From: Clostridia bacterium
Lineage (GTDB): Bacteria > Bacillota > Clostridia > Christensenellales > Borkfalkiaceae
Length of the DNA stretch: 27,205 bases
Direction: 5' to 3'
Assembly (NCBI GenBank): GCA_900767195.1
Contig: CAAFYG010000142.1
Coordinates: 1 to 27,205 of the forward strand
The position numbers and the translations under genes were made by a program. Of this stretch, positions 17,023-25,199 are shown piece by piece (positions within the stretch are counted from its first letter, which is position 1; each line of letters opens with the position of its first letter). The notes beneath the pieces are model-generated. The model saw nothing but the letters and a program-made list of their open reading frames with translations. It was not told where the DNA came from and did not search any database.

Positions 17023-18423
17023 ATGAATTACTTATTGCCCGTAAAAATCGTACAAAGCGAAAATATAGAAAACGGTTGTTCGGTTTTAAAAAAGAAAGCC
17101 TTGCAAATCGGACTCGGTGAAAAAGATTGCCTTATCGTGAAGGGAAAAGGGTTTATCGGTTTCGATTTCGGGAAAGAAACGTGTGGCGGTATAAGAATTT
17201 TAACGTCGTGGGCGGAGGGCGGATCGGCTAAGATTCGCCTTAGATTCGGCGAAAGTCTGGCGGAAGCGTATTCGGATATCGGTTATAAAAACAGCACGAA
17301 CGATCATTCGCCTCGCGATTTTGAGTGTGATATTTGTTCGCTTTCGGATCTGACGTTCGGGCAGACGGGTTTCCGTTTTGTTCGAATAGATTTTATTGAA
17401 GCCAAACAAGTAAAAATCAAAGCCGTTGCGGCGGAAGAAAAAATATTGAATATCAAGCCGCGATATGTTTATAGAGGCAAAGATGAAACAATCGGACGAA
17501 TTTTTAATGCCGCGAAACGCACGATAGATTTATGCGCGGGCGGCGAATATCTGTGGGACGGGATTAAAAGAGACCGCCTTGTGTGGATAGGCGACATTTA
17601 CCCCGAAATGCTTGCGCTGACTACTTTGTACGGCAGAACGGAAATTATAGAAAAATCACTTGATTTTATAAAGGACGCCACGGTTTTGCCCGCTTTTATG
17701 AACGATATGCCCACATATTCTATGTGGTGGATTATTGTTTTACACGATTATTATCAAATCACCGGTTGTAAGGATTTTTTGGATAAACAGATAGGGTATC
17801 TCGAAAAATTAATAAAAATTTTAAACTTGAACGTAGGGGAAAACGGCGAGTTGAATTATGATATTTTCGTCGATTGGCCTACTCGCGGCGACAAAGACGA
17901 AACGACGGGAACGCGTTGCATCAATCTTGCGGCAGCAGAAAAAGCGCGGGCAATTTTAAAGGCATACGGCAAAGATACGAAATATGCTTGCGAAATGATC
18001 GTGAAACTGAAAAAAGGCTCGTTTGCTATCGACAGCAAAAAACAGGTGATCGGCTTGAAGTATTACGCGTTCGGCGAAATTTCCGAGGAAGAATACGATT
18101 TACTTGTTAAAGGCGGGGCGGCGGGCCTGTCTACGTTTATGAGTTATTTTATTCTTACGGCGATAGCCGCGAAAGATAAAAAACTTGCCGTGCGGATTAT
18201 GAAAAATTATTACGGAAAAATGCTTGATCTCGGCGCAACCACGTTTTGGGAAGATTTCGATATAGCTTGGGCGCAGAACGCAGGCGGAATAGACGAATTC
18301 CCCGTCAAGGGAAAAGTCGATATACACGGCGATTTCGGCGCGTTTTGTTATAAAGGGTATCGGCACAGTTTATGCCACGGATGGTCGAGCGGGGTAATTA
18401 AATTTATAAAGGAAAATTGTTAA
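17023..18423 (+). CDS. GH78-like alpha-L-rhamnosidase, short form
   Basis: This 466-residue cytoplasmic protein starts behind AGAGG, ten bases after the GH20-like gene. The N-terminal 140 residues are a beta-sandwich (GFIGFDFGKETCGGIRI, and IRLRFGESLAEAYSD). The rest is an (alpha/alpha)6 barrel. The key stretch DGIKRDRLVWIGD (residues 179-191) matches the GH78 active-site segment 'DGPKRDRLGWTGD'. At about half the size of classical GH78 enzymes (about 900 residues), it lacks the extra N-terminal binding domains. Similar short forms occur in Bacillota, so it need not be truncated. By family it would hydrolyse terminal alpha-L-rhamnose. Together with the GH106-like gene, it gives the locus two candidate rhamnosidases. 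Confidence 0.85.
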   Translation: MNYLLPVKIVQSENIENGCSVLKKKALQIGLGEKDCLIVKGKGFIGFDFGKETCGGIRILTSWAEGGSAKIRLRFGESLAEAYSDIGYKNSTNDHSPRDFECDICSLSDLTFGQTGFRFVRIDFIEAKQVKIKAVAAEEKILNIKPRYVYRGKDETIGRIFNAAKRTIDLCAGGEYLWDGIKRDRLVWIGDIYPEMLALTTLYGRTEIIEKSLDFIKDATVLPAFMNDMPTYSMWWIIVLHDYYQITGCKDFLDKQIGYLEKLIKILNLNVGENGELNYDIFVDWPTRGDKDETTGTRCINLAAAEKARAILKAYGKDTKYACEMIVKLKKGSFAIDSKKQVIGLKYYAFGEISEEEYDLLVKGGAAGLSTFMSYFILTAIAAKDKKLAVRIMKNYYGKMLDLGATTFWEDFDIAWAQNAGGIDEFPVKGKVDIHGDFGAFCYKGYRHSLCHGWSSGVIKFIKENC

Positions 18424-18429
18424 ATATTT

Positions 18430-19071
18430 ATGGAAATGCTTCGAATTAAGGAAAAAGACATTATAGTCGATCGGTCTGAATTATTGTATCGGGCAGATTT
18501 TTCAAACGGCGGTTTAGAAAAGGATTTCGAGATTGCGGGCGGAAACTGGGTTGCGGAAAACGGCGGCGTTATGGGTTATATGGAAGAAGACGGCGGCGGC
18601 TTGATTTATTCTTACCGCTCGTTTAAAGGCGACGTTTTGCTTGATTTTTACGGAAAAATCATTGCCCCTTACGATAACGATTTGAATTTTACGTTTTGCG
18701 CCGACGGGTGGAATTACAAAAAAGGCGTTCCGAAACCGGGATATGTCGGCGGATTGCAAGGCTGGTGGATCGGGAAGTGCGGTATTGAAAAATATCCGCT
18801 CAAAAACAAAGTGCAGGCTTTGGCGAAAATCAAAGATTTCGACGCTTCGAAAGAGCATCACGTTCAAACCGGACGAGCGGGAAATAATTTATTTCTTTTT
18901 GTGGACGGCGAACTTGTCGTGGAAATGTTGGATAGAAAGCCTTTGAATAAATACGGCAGAGTGGGGCTCGGCGTGTATGCAAGCAAGATTTTTTTCAGAG
19001 ATTTTAAGGTGTACAAACCTTTTGTAAAGAAATTCGAAACTTCTTACGAAGAATTGCGAAAACAAGATTAA
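18430..19071 (+). CDS. Concanavalin-like (DUF1961/DUF1080-type) domain protein
   Basis: This 213-residue soluble protein has no signal peptide. It looks like a single jelly-roll: the LYRADFSNGGLEKDFEIAGG opening, a middle ADGWNY...GLQGWWIG segment, a HHVQTGRAGNNLFLFVDGEL strand pair, and the closing GRVGLGVYASKIFFRDFKVYKP. This pattern recalls concanavalin-like proteins such as B. subtilis YesU (DUF1961), which sits in a pectin-use locus, and the DUF1080 sugar-hydrolase-like family. I cannot decide between binding and catalysis, and no catalytic pair is evident. The start is uncertain: ATG 18430 lies six bases after the GH78-like stop and ATG 18436 is also in frame. The only ribosome site (AAGGA near 18410) is too distant, so expression probably depends on coupling to the upstream gene. 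Confidence 0.75.
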   Translation: MEMLRIKEKDIIVDRSELLYRADFSNGGLEKDFEIAGGNWVAENGGVMGYMEEDGGGLIYSYRSFKGDVLLDFYGKIIAPYDNDLNFTFCADGWNYKKGVPKPGYVGGLQGWWIGKCGIEKYPLKNKVQALAKIKDFDASKEHHVQTGRAGNNLFLFVDGELVVEMLDRKPLNKYGRVGLGVYASKIFFRDFKVYKPFVKKFETSYEELRKQD

Positions 19072-19098
19072 AAATTTCAAACAACGGGAGTTTTAACA

Positions 19099-20214
19099 AT
19101 GGAAAAACTTGTTTTAACGGCATTTTGTTTTACGGATATTCACAATCAGCAGTCAATGCTCGATTATCCTACAACGTTAAGAAAATCTTATCTGATAGCA
19201 GCGGAAAACGCCGTAAAAGAATTCGGCAAAGCGGATCTTGCGATTATCGGCGGAGATAACGTTTCGGATTATCCCGAATGGGATAAATCCTGCGCTTTGC
19301 CGAAAAAAAATTTTTTGGATTTGAAACAGAAACTGAATGCCGTTGCCGAAAGCACAACTAAAAGCGGAAAGGTATTGTACGTTTCGGGAAATAACGACTA
19401 CATTTTAGGCGATATCGGTACAGCGGAAAACGAACCGTACAATACCACCGATTTTTACGATTATATGGAAAAATCATTCGGCGTTCTTCCCGAAACCGAA
19501 AAATTAGAGGTAAAGTCGATTCATAAACCTAAGGAAAATTACCTGGATGCGTTTCATTATGTGGTGAACGGAATCGATTTTATCGGAATCAATATCGATC
19601 CCGATACGGCTTTTAATACGCACGAGGGGTATTATACCGACGAAACGCTGGAATGGGTGAAGAACAAACTGAATGAAATCGATCCCGACGGCACGAAACC
19701 CGTATTTTTGGTAGGTCATTTATCGGCGAAATGCTATTACTATGGTACGGATCTTGTGGAAACGATGACTAACGGAAACGTTAAAAAGTTTTACGGTATC
19801 TTTAAAGGGCATAAAAACGCATTTTATTTATACGGACACGTCCACGGCGAACGCGTAGAATACAAAGACAAATCGTCTTGCGCGGTTTTGCATTTTGATG
19901 AAAACGATAATCCGTTAGGCAATAACTTTGGACAGGCCGATTCAAGCGGAAAGCAATATTGCTATACTTTGGTGCATATGTGCGGCTTGCGCCCGTTTGA
20001 CGTTAAAAATTTCGATACGGACGGATTGACGGGATATGGCGGGTTAAAAGCAAAGCAGTATTATCCGCATACGGGAACGCCGCTGTTCGCGCAGTATCTC
20101 GTATTTGAGGTATATGCGGACAGAGTGGTGTTTTACGTAAGAAATGCGGGCAGCAAGCCGGGCTTTGCAATTGATGACAAGTTGGCTCCGTATACTGTTT
20201 TTTTTAGACGATAA
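19099..20214 (+). CDS. Calcineurin-like metallophosphoesterase
   Basis: This 371-residue protein has no signal peptide and starts behind a GGGAG site. All metal-binding motifs of the calcineurin superfamily are present in order: D13-x-H15 (TDIHN), G51-G52-D53-N54, G97-N98-N99-D100 (in place of GNHD), G206-H207 and G246-H247-V248-H249. Asn99 replaces the usual His in the GNHD motif, which is notable because that His normally helps protonate the leaving group. The enzyme should bind two metal ions and cleave a phosphomonoester or phosphodiester. Its place among glycosidase genes suggests a phosphate-bearing sugar or glycan fragment as substrate, but this is inference. Cyclic nucleotide or nucleotide-sugar substrates are alternatives. 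Confidence 0.85.
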   Translation: MEKLVLTAFCFTDIHNQQSMLDYPTTLRKSYLIAAENAVKEFGKADLAIIGGDNVSDYPEWDKSCALPKKNFLDLKQKLNAVAESTTKSGKVLYVSGNNDYILGDIGTAENEPYNTTDFYDYMEKSFGVLPETEKLEVKSIHKPKENYLDAFHYVVNGIDFIGINIDPDTAFNTHEGYYTDETLEWVKNKLNEIDPDGTKPVFLVGHLSAKCYYYGTDLVETMTNGNVKKFYGIFKGHKNAFYLYGHVHGERVEYKDKSSCAVLHFDENDNPLGNNFGQADSSGKQYCYTLVHMCGLRPFDVKNFDTDGLTGYGGLKAKQYYPHTGTPLFAQYLVFEVYADRVVFYVRNAGSKPGFAIDDKLAPYTVFFRR

Positions 20215-20257
20215 AAACGAATAATAACTTTCAAAACAAAGATATGAGGATAGAGAA

Positions 20258-21559
20258 ATGAAAAAAATCAAATGTTTAATAGTCGGTTGCGGGCATAGGT
20301 CGAGGTTGTACGCCGAAAACGCAATGAATATTTCAAAAGATTTTGAGATTGTCGGTATCGTAGATCCCGACGAACATATACTGAACTTGTATGCGGATAA
20401 ATATCGCGTACCGAAAAATATGCGGTTTAAGAATATCGATGAGGTTTTAAAATTAGGAAAGATCGCCGATTGCGTAATTAACGGTACGATGGATAAGTTG
20501 CATATTTCAACTTCCATACCGTTTTTAGAACAAGGTTACGATATGCTTTTGGAAAAACCGATCACAAATAACGCGCAAGATTTGATGAGGTTAAAAAAAG
20601 TGGCGGACGAGCATCACAACAAAGTTATGATCTGCCACGTTTTGCGCTATTCGCCTTTTTATAGAAAAGCGAAAGAAATTATCAATAGCGGAAAAATCGG
20701 AGAAATCGTACATATTCAGACTAACGAAAGGGTCGGCGTTGCGCATAACTGTATTTCTTATATAAGGGGGAAATGGAATAACGAAGAAGAATGCGGTTCT
20801 TCGTTTATGCTCGCTAAGTGTTGCCATGATATAGATATTATATGTTGGCTGAATAATGCCGCCAAACCCGTAAGAGTTTCGAGTTTTGGCGGGCGAAATT
20901 TTATTATTCCCGAAAAGGCCCCGAAGGAATCGGGTACGAGATGCCTTGTGGATTGTCCGCTTGCGGATAGTTGTCAGTACAGCGCAAAGTTAATGTTGCT
21001 TGAAAACGATTATTTGGCATCGTATCCTTGGCAATGTACGGGGAAAGAATACTTCGAACTGACCAAAGAAGAAAAAGAAGAATCCTTAAAAACAAATAAT
21101 CCGCACGGCGTATGCGCTTGGAAAACCAATGCGGATATTGTAGATCATCAAACGGTAATTCTTCAATTCGAAAACGGATCGACGGCTTCTCACGGACTGT
21201 ATCCGTCAGCGCAAAGAGCGGGTAGAGATTTATATATATTGGGAACGAAAGGCGAGTTGGAGGGCTGGGTCGGTTCGGGAAAACTGCATTTGAGAACGTT
21301 CGACGAAGAGAACAGAGCGAATATCGATATAGGCAAGGAAGAGATATTCGATTTCAACAACAACGATCAAAGCGAAACAGGCGGGCATTTCGGCGGCGAC
21401 GCGTTATTGGCGAAAGATTTTATTGATTATATACAAGACAACGGCACATCGATCAGCCGAACGGAACTGACCGATTCCGTCAACGGGCATTTATGCGTTT
21501 ACGCTGCCGATAAGTCGATGAAAGAGGGGAAAGTTATCGATATAAGAAGCCTTTTATAA
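20258..21559 (+). CDS. Gfo/Idh/MocA-family NAD(P)-dependent oxidoreductase
   Basis: This 433-residue cytoplasmic enzyme begins with a Rossmann fold (IVGCGHRS near residues 8-15). It has the family's EKP motif at residues 99-101 and the downstream HVLRYSPFY strand. The substrate-domain helix carries CCHDIDI, with His190 as the likely catalytic base. A cysteine-rich insert, C-x3-C-x5-C in the segment CLVDCPLADSC, followed by a later WQC, could bind a metal or form a structural knot, as in some subfamilies of sugar dehydrogenases. Members oxidise or reduce sugars or inositol at one ring carbon, and some also act in redox glycosidase mechanisms. Here it would process a sugar released by the upstream glycosidases. 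The ATG at 20258 has a GAGGA-type site at proper spacing. Confidence 0.88.
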   Translation: MKKIKCLIVGCGHRSRLYAENAMNISKDFEIVGIVDPDEHILNLYADKYRVPKNMRFKNIDEVLKLGKIADCVINGTMDKLHISTSIPFLEQGYDMLLEKPITNNAQDLMRLKKVADEHHNKVMICHVLRYSPFYRKAKEIINSGKIGEIVHIQTNERVGVAHNCISYIRGKWNNEEECGSSFMLAKCCHDIDIICWLNNAAKPVRVSSFGGRNFIIPEKAPKESGTRCLVDCPLADSCQYSAKLMLLENDYLASYPWQCTGKEYFELTKEEKEESLKTNNPHGVCAWKTNADIVDHQTVILQFENGSTASHGLYPSAQRAGRDLYILGTKGELEGWVGSGKLHLRTFDEENRANIDIGKEEIFDFNNNDQSETGGHFGGDALLAKDFIDYIQDNGTSISRTELTDSVNGHLCVYAADKSMKEGKVIDIRSLL

Positions 21560-21582
21560 TTTGTTTCGGGAAGGAATGTGGA

Positions 21583-22482
21583 ATGAAGGAATATTACATC
21601 TGGTTTTTGAATAAATTTAACTTTCCGAATACGGCTGTTCGGGATTTAATAGTTTTTTACGAGCAGATTCAGGCAGACGAGGAGTGTTATAATGAATTGA
21701 TGGGAATCGTCGATCGTTATCGGCAGGATATAAACACCGACGTATTACAAATGATAAACGACGTAAAAAGCTTGTCTTGGACAAATGCCGTACATCCATT
21801 CACGCGCGCGCTGATAATGCTGATACTTATGTCAAAGTATTTGAAAGGGCGGTACGAGGAAAAAGGTTTGCCGCTTGACGTATGGGAAAACTCGATGAAA
21901 GATTTGCTCTATAAGTGTATAGAATGTCGTTTAGTGTATGGGATATGGGGAGTATTTGCGGACTGGTTCGGGGGATTTTATCATCTGACGCGATTTGCGC
22001 TTGGCAGGTTGCAGTTCGACGTTTCAAACTCACCGATCGATTACGCAGGTAATAAAATAACACTGAAAAAAGACGACAAGTTATTAAGAGTTCATATACC
22101 TCGGACGGGCGCGCGGCTTGAACGTGACGAACAGGTCGAATCTTATCGGTTGGCGGCAGATTTTTTCAAGCCGTTTTTCGGTGACGATAAAATCGTTTTT
22201 ACATGTGAATCCTGGCTATTGTTTCCCGCCGTAAAGCAAATGCTTTCGCCTCAATCCAATTTATTTGCATTTATATCGGATTACGAATTGATGGATAGCG
22301 GATATTATGACGACTTTTTTTCTTGGGCGTGGCGGCTCTATGATACGAAAGAGCGAGACATTGACAAGTTGCCGCAAAATACTTCTTTGCGAAAAAAATA
22401 TATAGATTACGTTAAATCAGGCAAAAAATCCGGCTGGGGCTACGGCGCATTTGTTTATTCGGATGCGAATGCGGAAGTGTAA
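21583..22482 (+). CDS. Acyltransferase-like protein with GNAT_C-type domain
   Basis: This is a 299-residue soluble protein whose start at 21583 has a GGGAAGGAA site. The N-terminal half is helical (YIWFLNKFNFP, a WTNAVHPFTRAL segment, then an aromatic stretch YGIWGVFADWFGGFYHLTRFALGRLQF). The C-terminal half has the pattern of the GNAT_C acyltransferase domain: LLRVHIPRTGARLERDEVx-type strand, YRLAADFFKPFF, CESWLLFP and a late SNLFAFISDY strand. Proteins of this layout are annotated as acyltransferase-domain proteins of unknown substrate and are common in Clostridia, often beside glycan genes. The family name is from recall and not verified. It is the last gene of the locus; a small 6-bp hairpin overlaps its stop codon but is too weak to call a terminator. 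Confidence 0.75.
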   Translation: MKEYYIWFLNKFNFPNTAVRDLIVFYEQIQADEECYNELMGIVDRYRQDINTDVLQMINDVKSLSWTNAVHPFTRALIMLILMSKYLKGRYEEKGLPLDVWENSMKDLLYKCIECRLVYGIWGVFADWFGGFYHLTRFALGRLQFDVSNSPIDYAGNKITLKKDDKLLRVHIPRTGARLERDEQVESYRLAADFFKPFFGDDKIVFTCESWLLFPAVKQMLSPQSNLFAFISDYELMDSGYYDDFFSWAWRLYDTKERDIDKLPQNTSLRKKYIDYVKSGKKSGWGYGAFVYSDANAEV

Positions 22483-22534
22483 AACGAGGTTTTAATTGCT
22501 AAATTCAAAAACGATAATGGAGAAAGGAGAATAA

Positions 22535-23995
22535 ATCACGGAACTGTTTTACGAAAAACTGCAAGCCTCTTCGCCTGTATCGGCGGTGATTTTGTCGATC
22601 GGGATTATTCTGATGGCGGGATTTTTAATGACTCGCCTCACCAAACTTTTAAAATTGCCGAACGTAACGGCGTACATAGTGGCGGGCATTTTAATCGGTC
22701 CGTTTTGCTTGAAAGCCGTGCCGCAGAACGTAATCGACGGCTCGGCGTTCGTATCGGACATCGCGCTTGCGTTTATCGCGTTTTCGGCGGGAGAATTTTT
22801 CAGATTTTCTTCGTTTAAAGGCAAGGGCAAACAACTCGCGATCATCACCGTGTTTGAGGCGTTGGCGGCTTCCTTTGCCGTGTTCGTGCTTTTATATTTT
22901 ATTTTGCGGCTCGGTATGGTGTTTTCGTTGGTGTTGTCGGCTTTGGCATCCGCAACCGCGCCCGCGTCTACTTTGATGACGATCCGTCAGACGAAAGCGA
23001 AGGGCGATTTTGTGGATACGCTCATTTCGGTGGTTGCGCTCGACGACGTGGTATCGCTGCTTGCGTTTTCCGTGGCGATTTCCGTGGCGATGGCGGCAAC
23101 GGCGGGCAGCGTGGAAGCCAAAACCGTGATTTTACCGTTTGTCTACAATATTCTGATGATTTTGCTCGGCGGCGCGGCGGGGTACGTTTTAAAGCTTTTA
23201 ATGGCGAAGCGTTCCAAAGACAACCGCCTGATCGTATCGATCGCGCTACTTTTCGGCGTGTGCGGCGCGGGTGCGGCGCTTGGCGTTTCGCCGCTGCTTG
23301 CGTGCATGGTGATGGGAACGGTATACGTAAATTTATCCGACGACGACAAGCTTTTCAAGCAACTCAATTATTTTTCGCCGCCGATTTTGTTGATGTTTTT
23401 TGTGCGATCGGGTATGAGTTTTCGGCTCGATACGCTATTCGACGCATCTTCGAGAGTGGCCGGCGTGCCTCTTCTTTTAATCGGTTGTTTATACTTTTTC
23501 GTGCGTATTTCAGGCAAGTATGCCGGGGCGTATGCGGGGTGCAAATTGAGCAAAAAACCGGCGAAAACCACGCGCACGCTCGGTTTGGCGCTGATACCGC
23601 AGGCGGGCGTGGCGATCGGTCTTTCGGAACTTGCCGCGCGGACGATCGGCGGGGATACGGGCGCGGTGATACAAACCGTGATTATGTCTTCGAGCATTTT
23701 ATACGAATTGATCGGTCCTGCGATGGCGAAACTTGCATTAACGCTTTCTGGCGCGATCCCGAGTGGGGCGGAGAACGGCGAAACAGGCGAAACAAACGCC
23801 GCCGAAGAGCAGCCGCTGAAAAACGAGCGCGAGCTTTTAATTGAGCGGATGCGTGAAATTCAGGCGGAAATCGACAGAAACAATTACGCACGGAGCGAGG
23901 AAGAACGTGCGTTTACCGAAGCGGCGGAAAACGACGAAACGGAAGAGCTTGTACTGAATGCGGAAAAAAACAGAAAATTTATCAATCGGAGGTAG
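22535..23995 (+). CDS. Cation:proton antiporter (CPA2/KefB type), non-standard start
   Basis: The frame encodes about 486 residues, with roughly 12 membrane helices to about residue 410 and a charged cytoplasmic tail of about 75 residues that looks helical. The first helix (VILSIGIILMAGFLMTRL), LKLPNVTAYIVAGILIGP and the SALASATAPASTLMTIRQ stretch are typical of CPA2 sodium or potassium/proton antiporters. No RCK or TrkA-N domain is present. The strong AAGGAG at 22524-22529 is followed by ATC (22535) and ACG (22538) rather than ATG, and an in-frame TAA at 22532 bars any earlier start. The first common start codon is GTG 22586, which has no ribosome site and would cut into helix 1. I therefore place the start at 22535 as a rare or altered codon. 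The MgtC-like gene follows after three bases. Confidence 0.85.
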   Translation: MTELFYEKLQASSPVSAVILSIGIILMAGFLMTRLTKLLKLPNVTAYIVAGILIGPFCLKAVPQNVIDGSAFVSDIALAFIAFSAGEFFRFSSFKGKGKQLAIITVFEALAASFAVFVLLYFILRLGMVFSLVLSALASATAPASTLMTIRQTKAKGDFVDTLISVVALDDVVSLLAFSVAISVAMAATAGSVEAKTVILPFVYNILMILLGGAAGYVLKLLMAKRSKDNRLIVSIALLFGVCGAGAALGVSPLLACMVMGTVYVNLSDDDKLFKQLNYFSPPILLMFFVRSGMSFRLDTLFDASSRVAGVPLLLIGCLYFFVRISGKYAGAYAGCKLSKKPAKTTRTLGLALIPQAGVAIGLSELAARTIGGDTGAVIQTVIMSSSILYELIGPAMAKLALTLSGAIPSGAENGETGETNAAEEQPLKNERELLIERMREIQAEIDRNNYARSEEERAFTEAAENDETEELVLNAEKNRKFINRR

Positions 23996-23998
23996 AAA

Positions 23999-24715
23999 AT
24001 GCAGGATATAATTGCTGATTTTTTAGGAGAATGGTGCAAAGGGTTTAACGTATGGGGAATCGTTTTTAAAATAGCGATCGTGGTGATAATGTCCGCAATC
24101 GTAGGGTGTGAACGGGCTACGAAACGGCACGCGGCGGGCTTGCGTACGTTTATGCTCGTATCGTTGATTTCCATGCTTGCGGCGGCGGTGGACGGATATA
24201 TGATCGGCACGTTCGGCGCAAAATTTTCGTTTGCGATCGGCGCAACGATTATCGGACTTGCGATCGTCAGCTCGAATACTATTTTGTATAGCTCGAAAAG
24301 TCAGCTGAAAGGCTTGACTACTTCGGTTGCGCTGTGGGGAATGTGCCTGATTTCCATTCTGATCGGGCTTGATTTATATACGGCGGCATTGATTGCGTTT
24401 GCAGCGTTTATGCTGTGTCTGACGGGATTTATGAATCCCGAATACGCGCTGAAACGGCGCTCGAATCACTTTGAAATTCACTTGGAATTGACGAGCAAAA
24501 ATTCGTTGCAGGATTTTATCGCGGCGGTGCGGAAGCTCGGCTTAAAAATCGACGATATCGAGCTGAACACGGCGTATATGAATTCGGGATTATACGTGTA
24601 TTCGATCGCGCTTACGATCGTATCGGGCGAATTTAAAAAAGCGGTGCGGCACGACGATATTATCGCGGCGATTTCCGCGCTGGAATACGTGAATTTCTGC
24701 GAAGAATTAGATTGA
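23999..24715 (+). CDS. MgtC/SapB-family membrane protein
   Basis: This 238-residue protein starts at ATG 23999 behind GGAGG, which overlaps the antiporter's last codons, so the two genes form an operon. The N-terminal half has about four to five membrane helices and the family signature GCERATKRHAAGLRTFMLV (about residues 36-54), in which the Arg and AGLRT residues are conserved. The C-terminal part, about residues 155-238, is a soluble ACT-like domain (HFEIHLELTSKNSLQDFI onward). MgtC proteins modulate magnesium adaptation and membrane ATPase activity in pathogens, but most family members in commensals have no tested role. Co-transcription with an antiporter suggests ion homeostasis or cell-envelope stress; this is inferred from context. 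Confidence 0.88.
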   Translation: MQDIIADFLGEWCKGFNVWGIVFKIAIVVIMSAIVGCERATKRHAAGLRTFMLVSLISMLAAAVDGYMIGTFGAKFSFAIGATIIGLAIVSSNTILYSSKSQLKGLTTSVALWGMCLISILIGLDLYTAALIAFAAFMLCLTGFMNPEYALKRRSNHFEIHLELTSKNSLQDFIAAVRKLGLKIDDIELNTAYMNSGLYVYSIALTIVSGEFKKAVRHDDIIAAISALEYVNFCEELD

Positions 24716-24772
24716 TTTTTCTGCATTTTGATTGAATATAAGAAAAAATCGGAAAAACAGCGATAAAAATGC

Positions 24773-24801
24773 TTGCTTTTTTTTGCGGAATTTATTATAA
24801 T
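24773..24801 (+). promoter_or_regulatory. Promoter of the tRNA-Leu gene
   Basis: A -35 box TTGCTT (24773-24778) is separated by exactly 17 bases from a perfect TATAAT (24796-24801). It ends 16 bases before the mature tRNA 5' end, a normal distance for a short leader. The intergenic stretch between the MgtC-like gene and this site is A/T-rich, with no clear terminator. Confidence 0.8.
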
Positions 24802-24817
24802 AAATAATGTGTTGTGT

Positions 24818-24904
24818 GCCGGTGTGGTGGAATTGGCAGACGCGCGGGACTCAAAATCCCGTGATGGTGACATCGTGTGGGTTCGACCCCCACCACCGGC
24901 ACCA
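24818..24904 (+). tRNA. tRNA-Leu, anticodon CAA
   Basis: The 87-base gene encodes its own CCA end. The acceptor stem is GCCGGTG (24818-24824) with CACCGGC (24894-24900), then ACCA. The anticodon arm is CGGGA, loop CTCAAAA, TCCCG, so the anticodon is CAA, reading UUG leucine. The long variable arm expected of class II tRNAs is present (about 24861-24876). The T arm is GTGGG-TTCGACC-CCCAC at 24877-24893. All arms pair without mismatch. Confidence 0.97.
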
Positions 24905-24911
24905 AAAATTG

Positions 24912-24950
24912 AGAAGTTCCGAGGATGAGTAAGTCGTTTTCGGGACTTCT
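24912..24950 (+). terminator. Probable terminator hairpin after tRNA-Leu
   Basis: AGAAGTTCCGA (24912-24922) pairs with 24940-24950 over 11 bp with one G-U pair and a 17-base loop, seven bases after the tRNA end. Only three T bases follow, so termination strength is doubtful. Confidence 0.45.
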
Positions 24951-25090
24951 TTACGTTTATATTCGGCTTATATCGGCTTCGTTTTCGGCGTACGACGGCA
25001 TAAGTTTATTAAAAACGGGAAATATCAAAACAAAACAAACGGCAAACGATAACAAAAATGAGAAAACGCAAAAAATAGGCAAAGCTTTTC

Positions 25091-25119
25091 TTGCTTTTTT
25101 TCTTTGTTTATGCTACAAT
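25091..25119 (+). promoter_or_regulatory. Promoter of polA
   Basis: A -35 box TTGCTT (25091-25096), 17 bases of spacer, and a -10 box TACAAT (25114-25119) preceded by TGC, giving an extended -10. The -35 box and the following T-run are nearly the same as in the tRNA-Leu promoter. The leader to the polA start is about 80 bases. Confidence 0.75.
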
Positions 25120-25199
25120 GTCCGTAGAATATAGATGTCGGTTGCAAACGTTTTGCTAAAACAGCGGCGAAATTCGCAGGCGACGAAAGGAAAGCGGTT

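Noticed and set aside
24716..24772. Terminator after the MgtC-like gene
   Set aside because: GATTTTTCT and AGAAAAAATC could pair weakly, but the stem is A/T-only, has an unmatched base, a long loop and no proper T-tract.
24925..25134. 69-codon plus-strand ORF between tRNA-Leu and polA
   Set aside because: It begins inside the tRNA terminator hairpin and runs through the polA promoter, with no ribosome site. It is best read as non-coding spacer.
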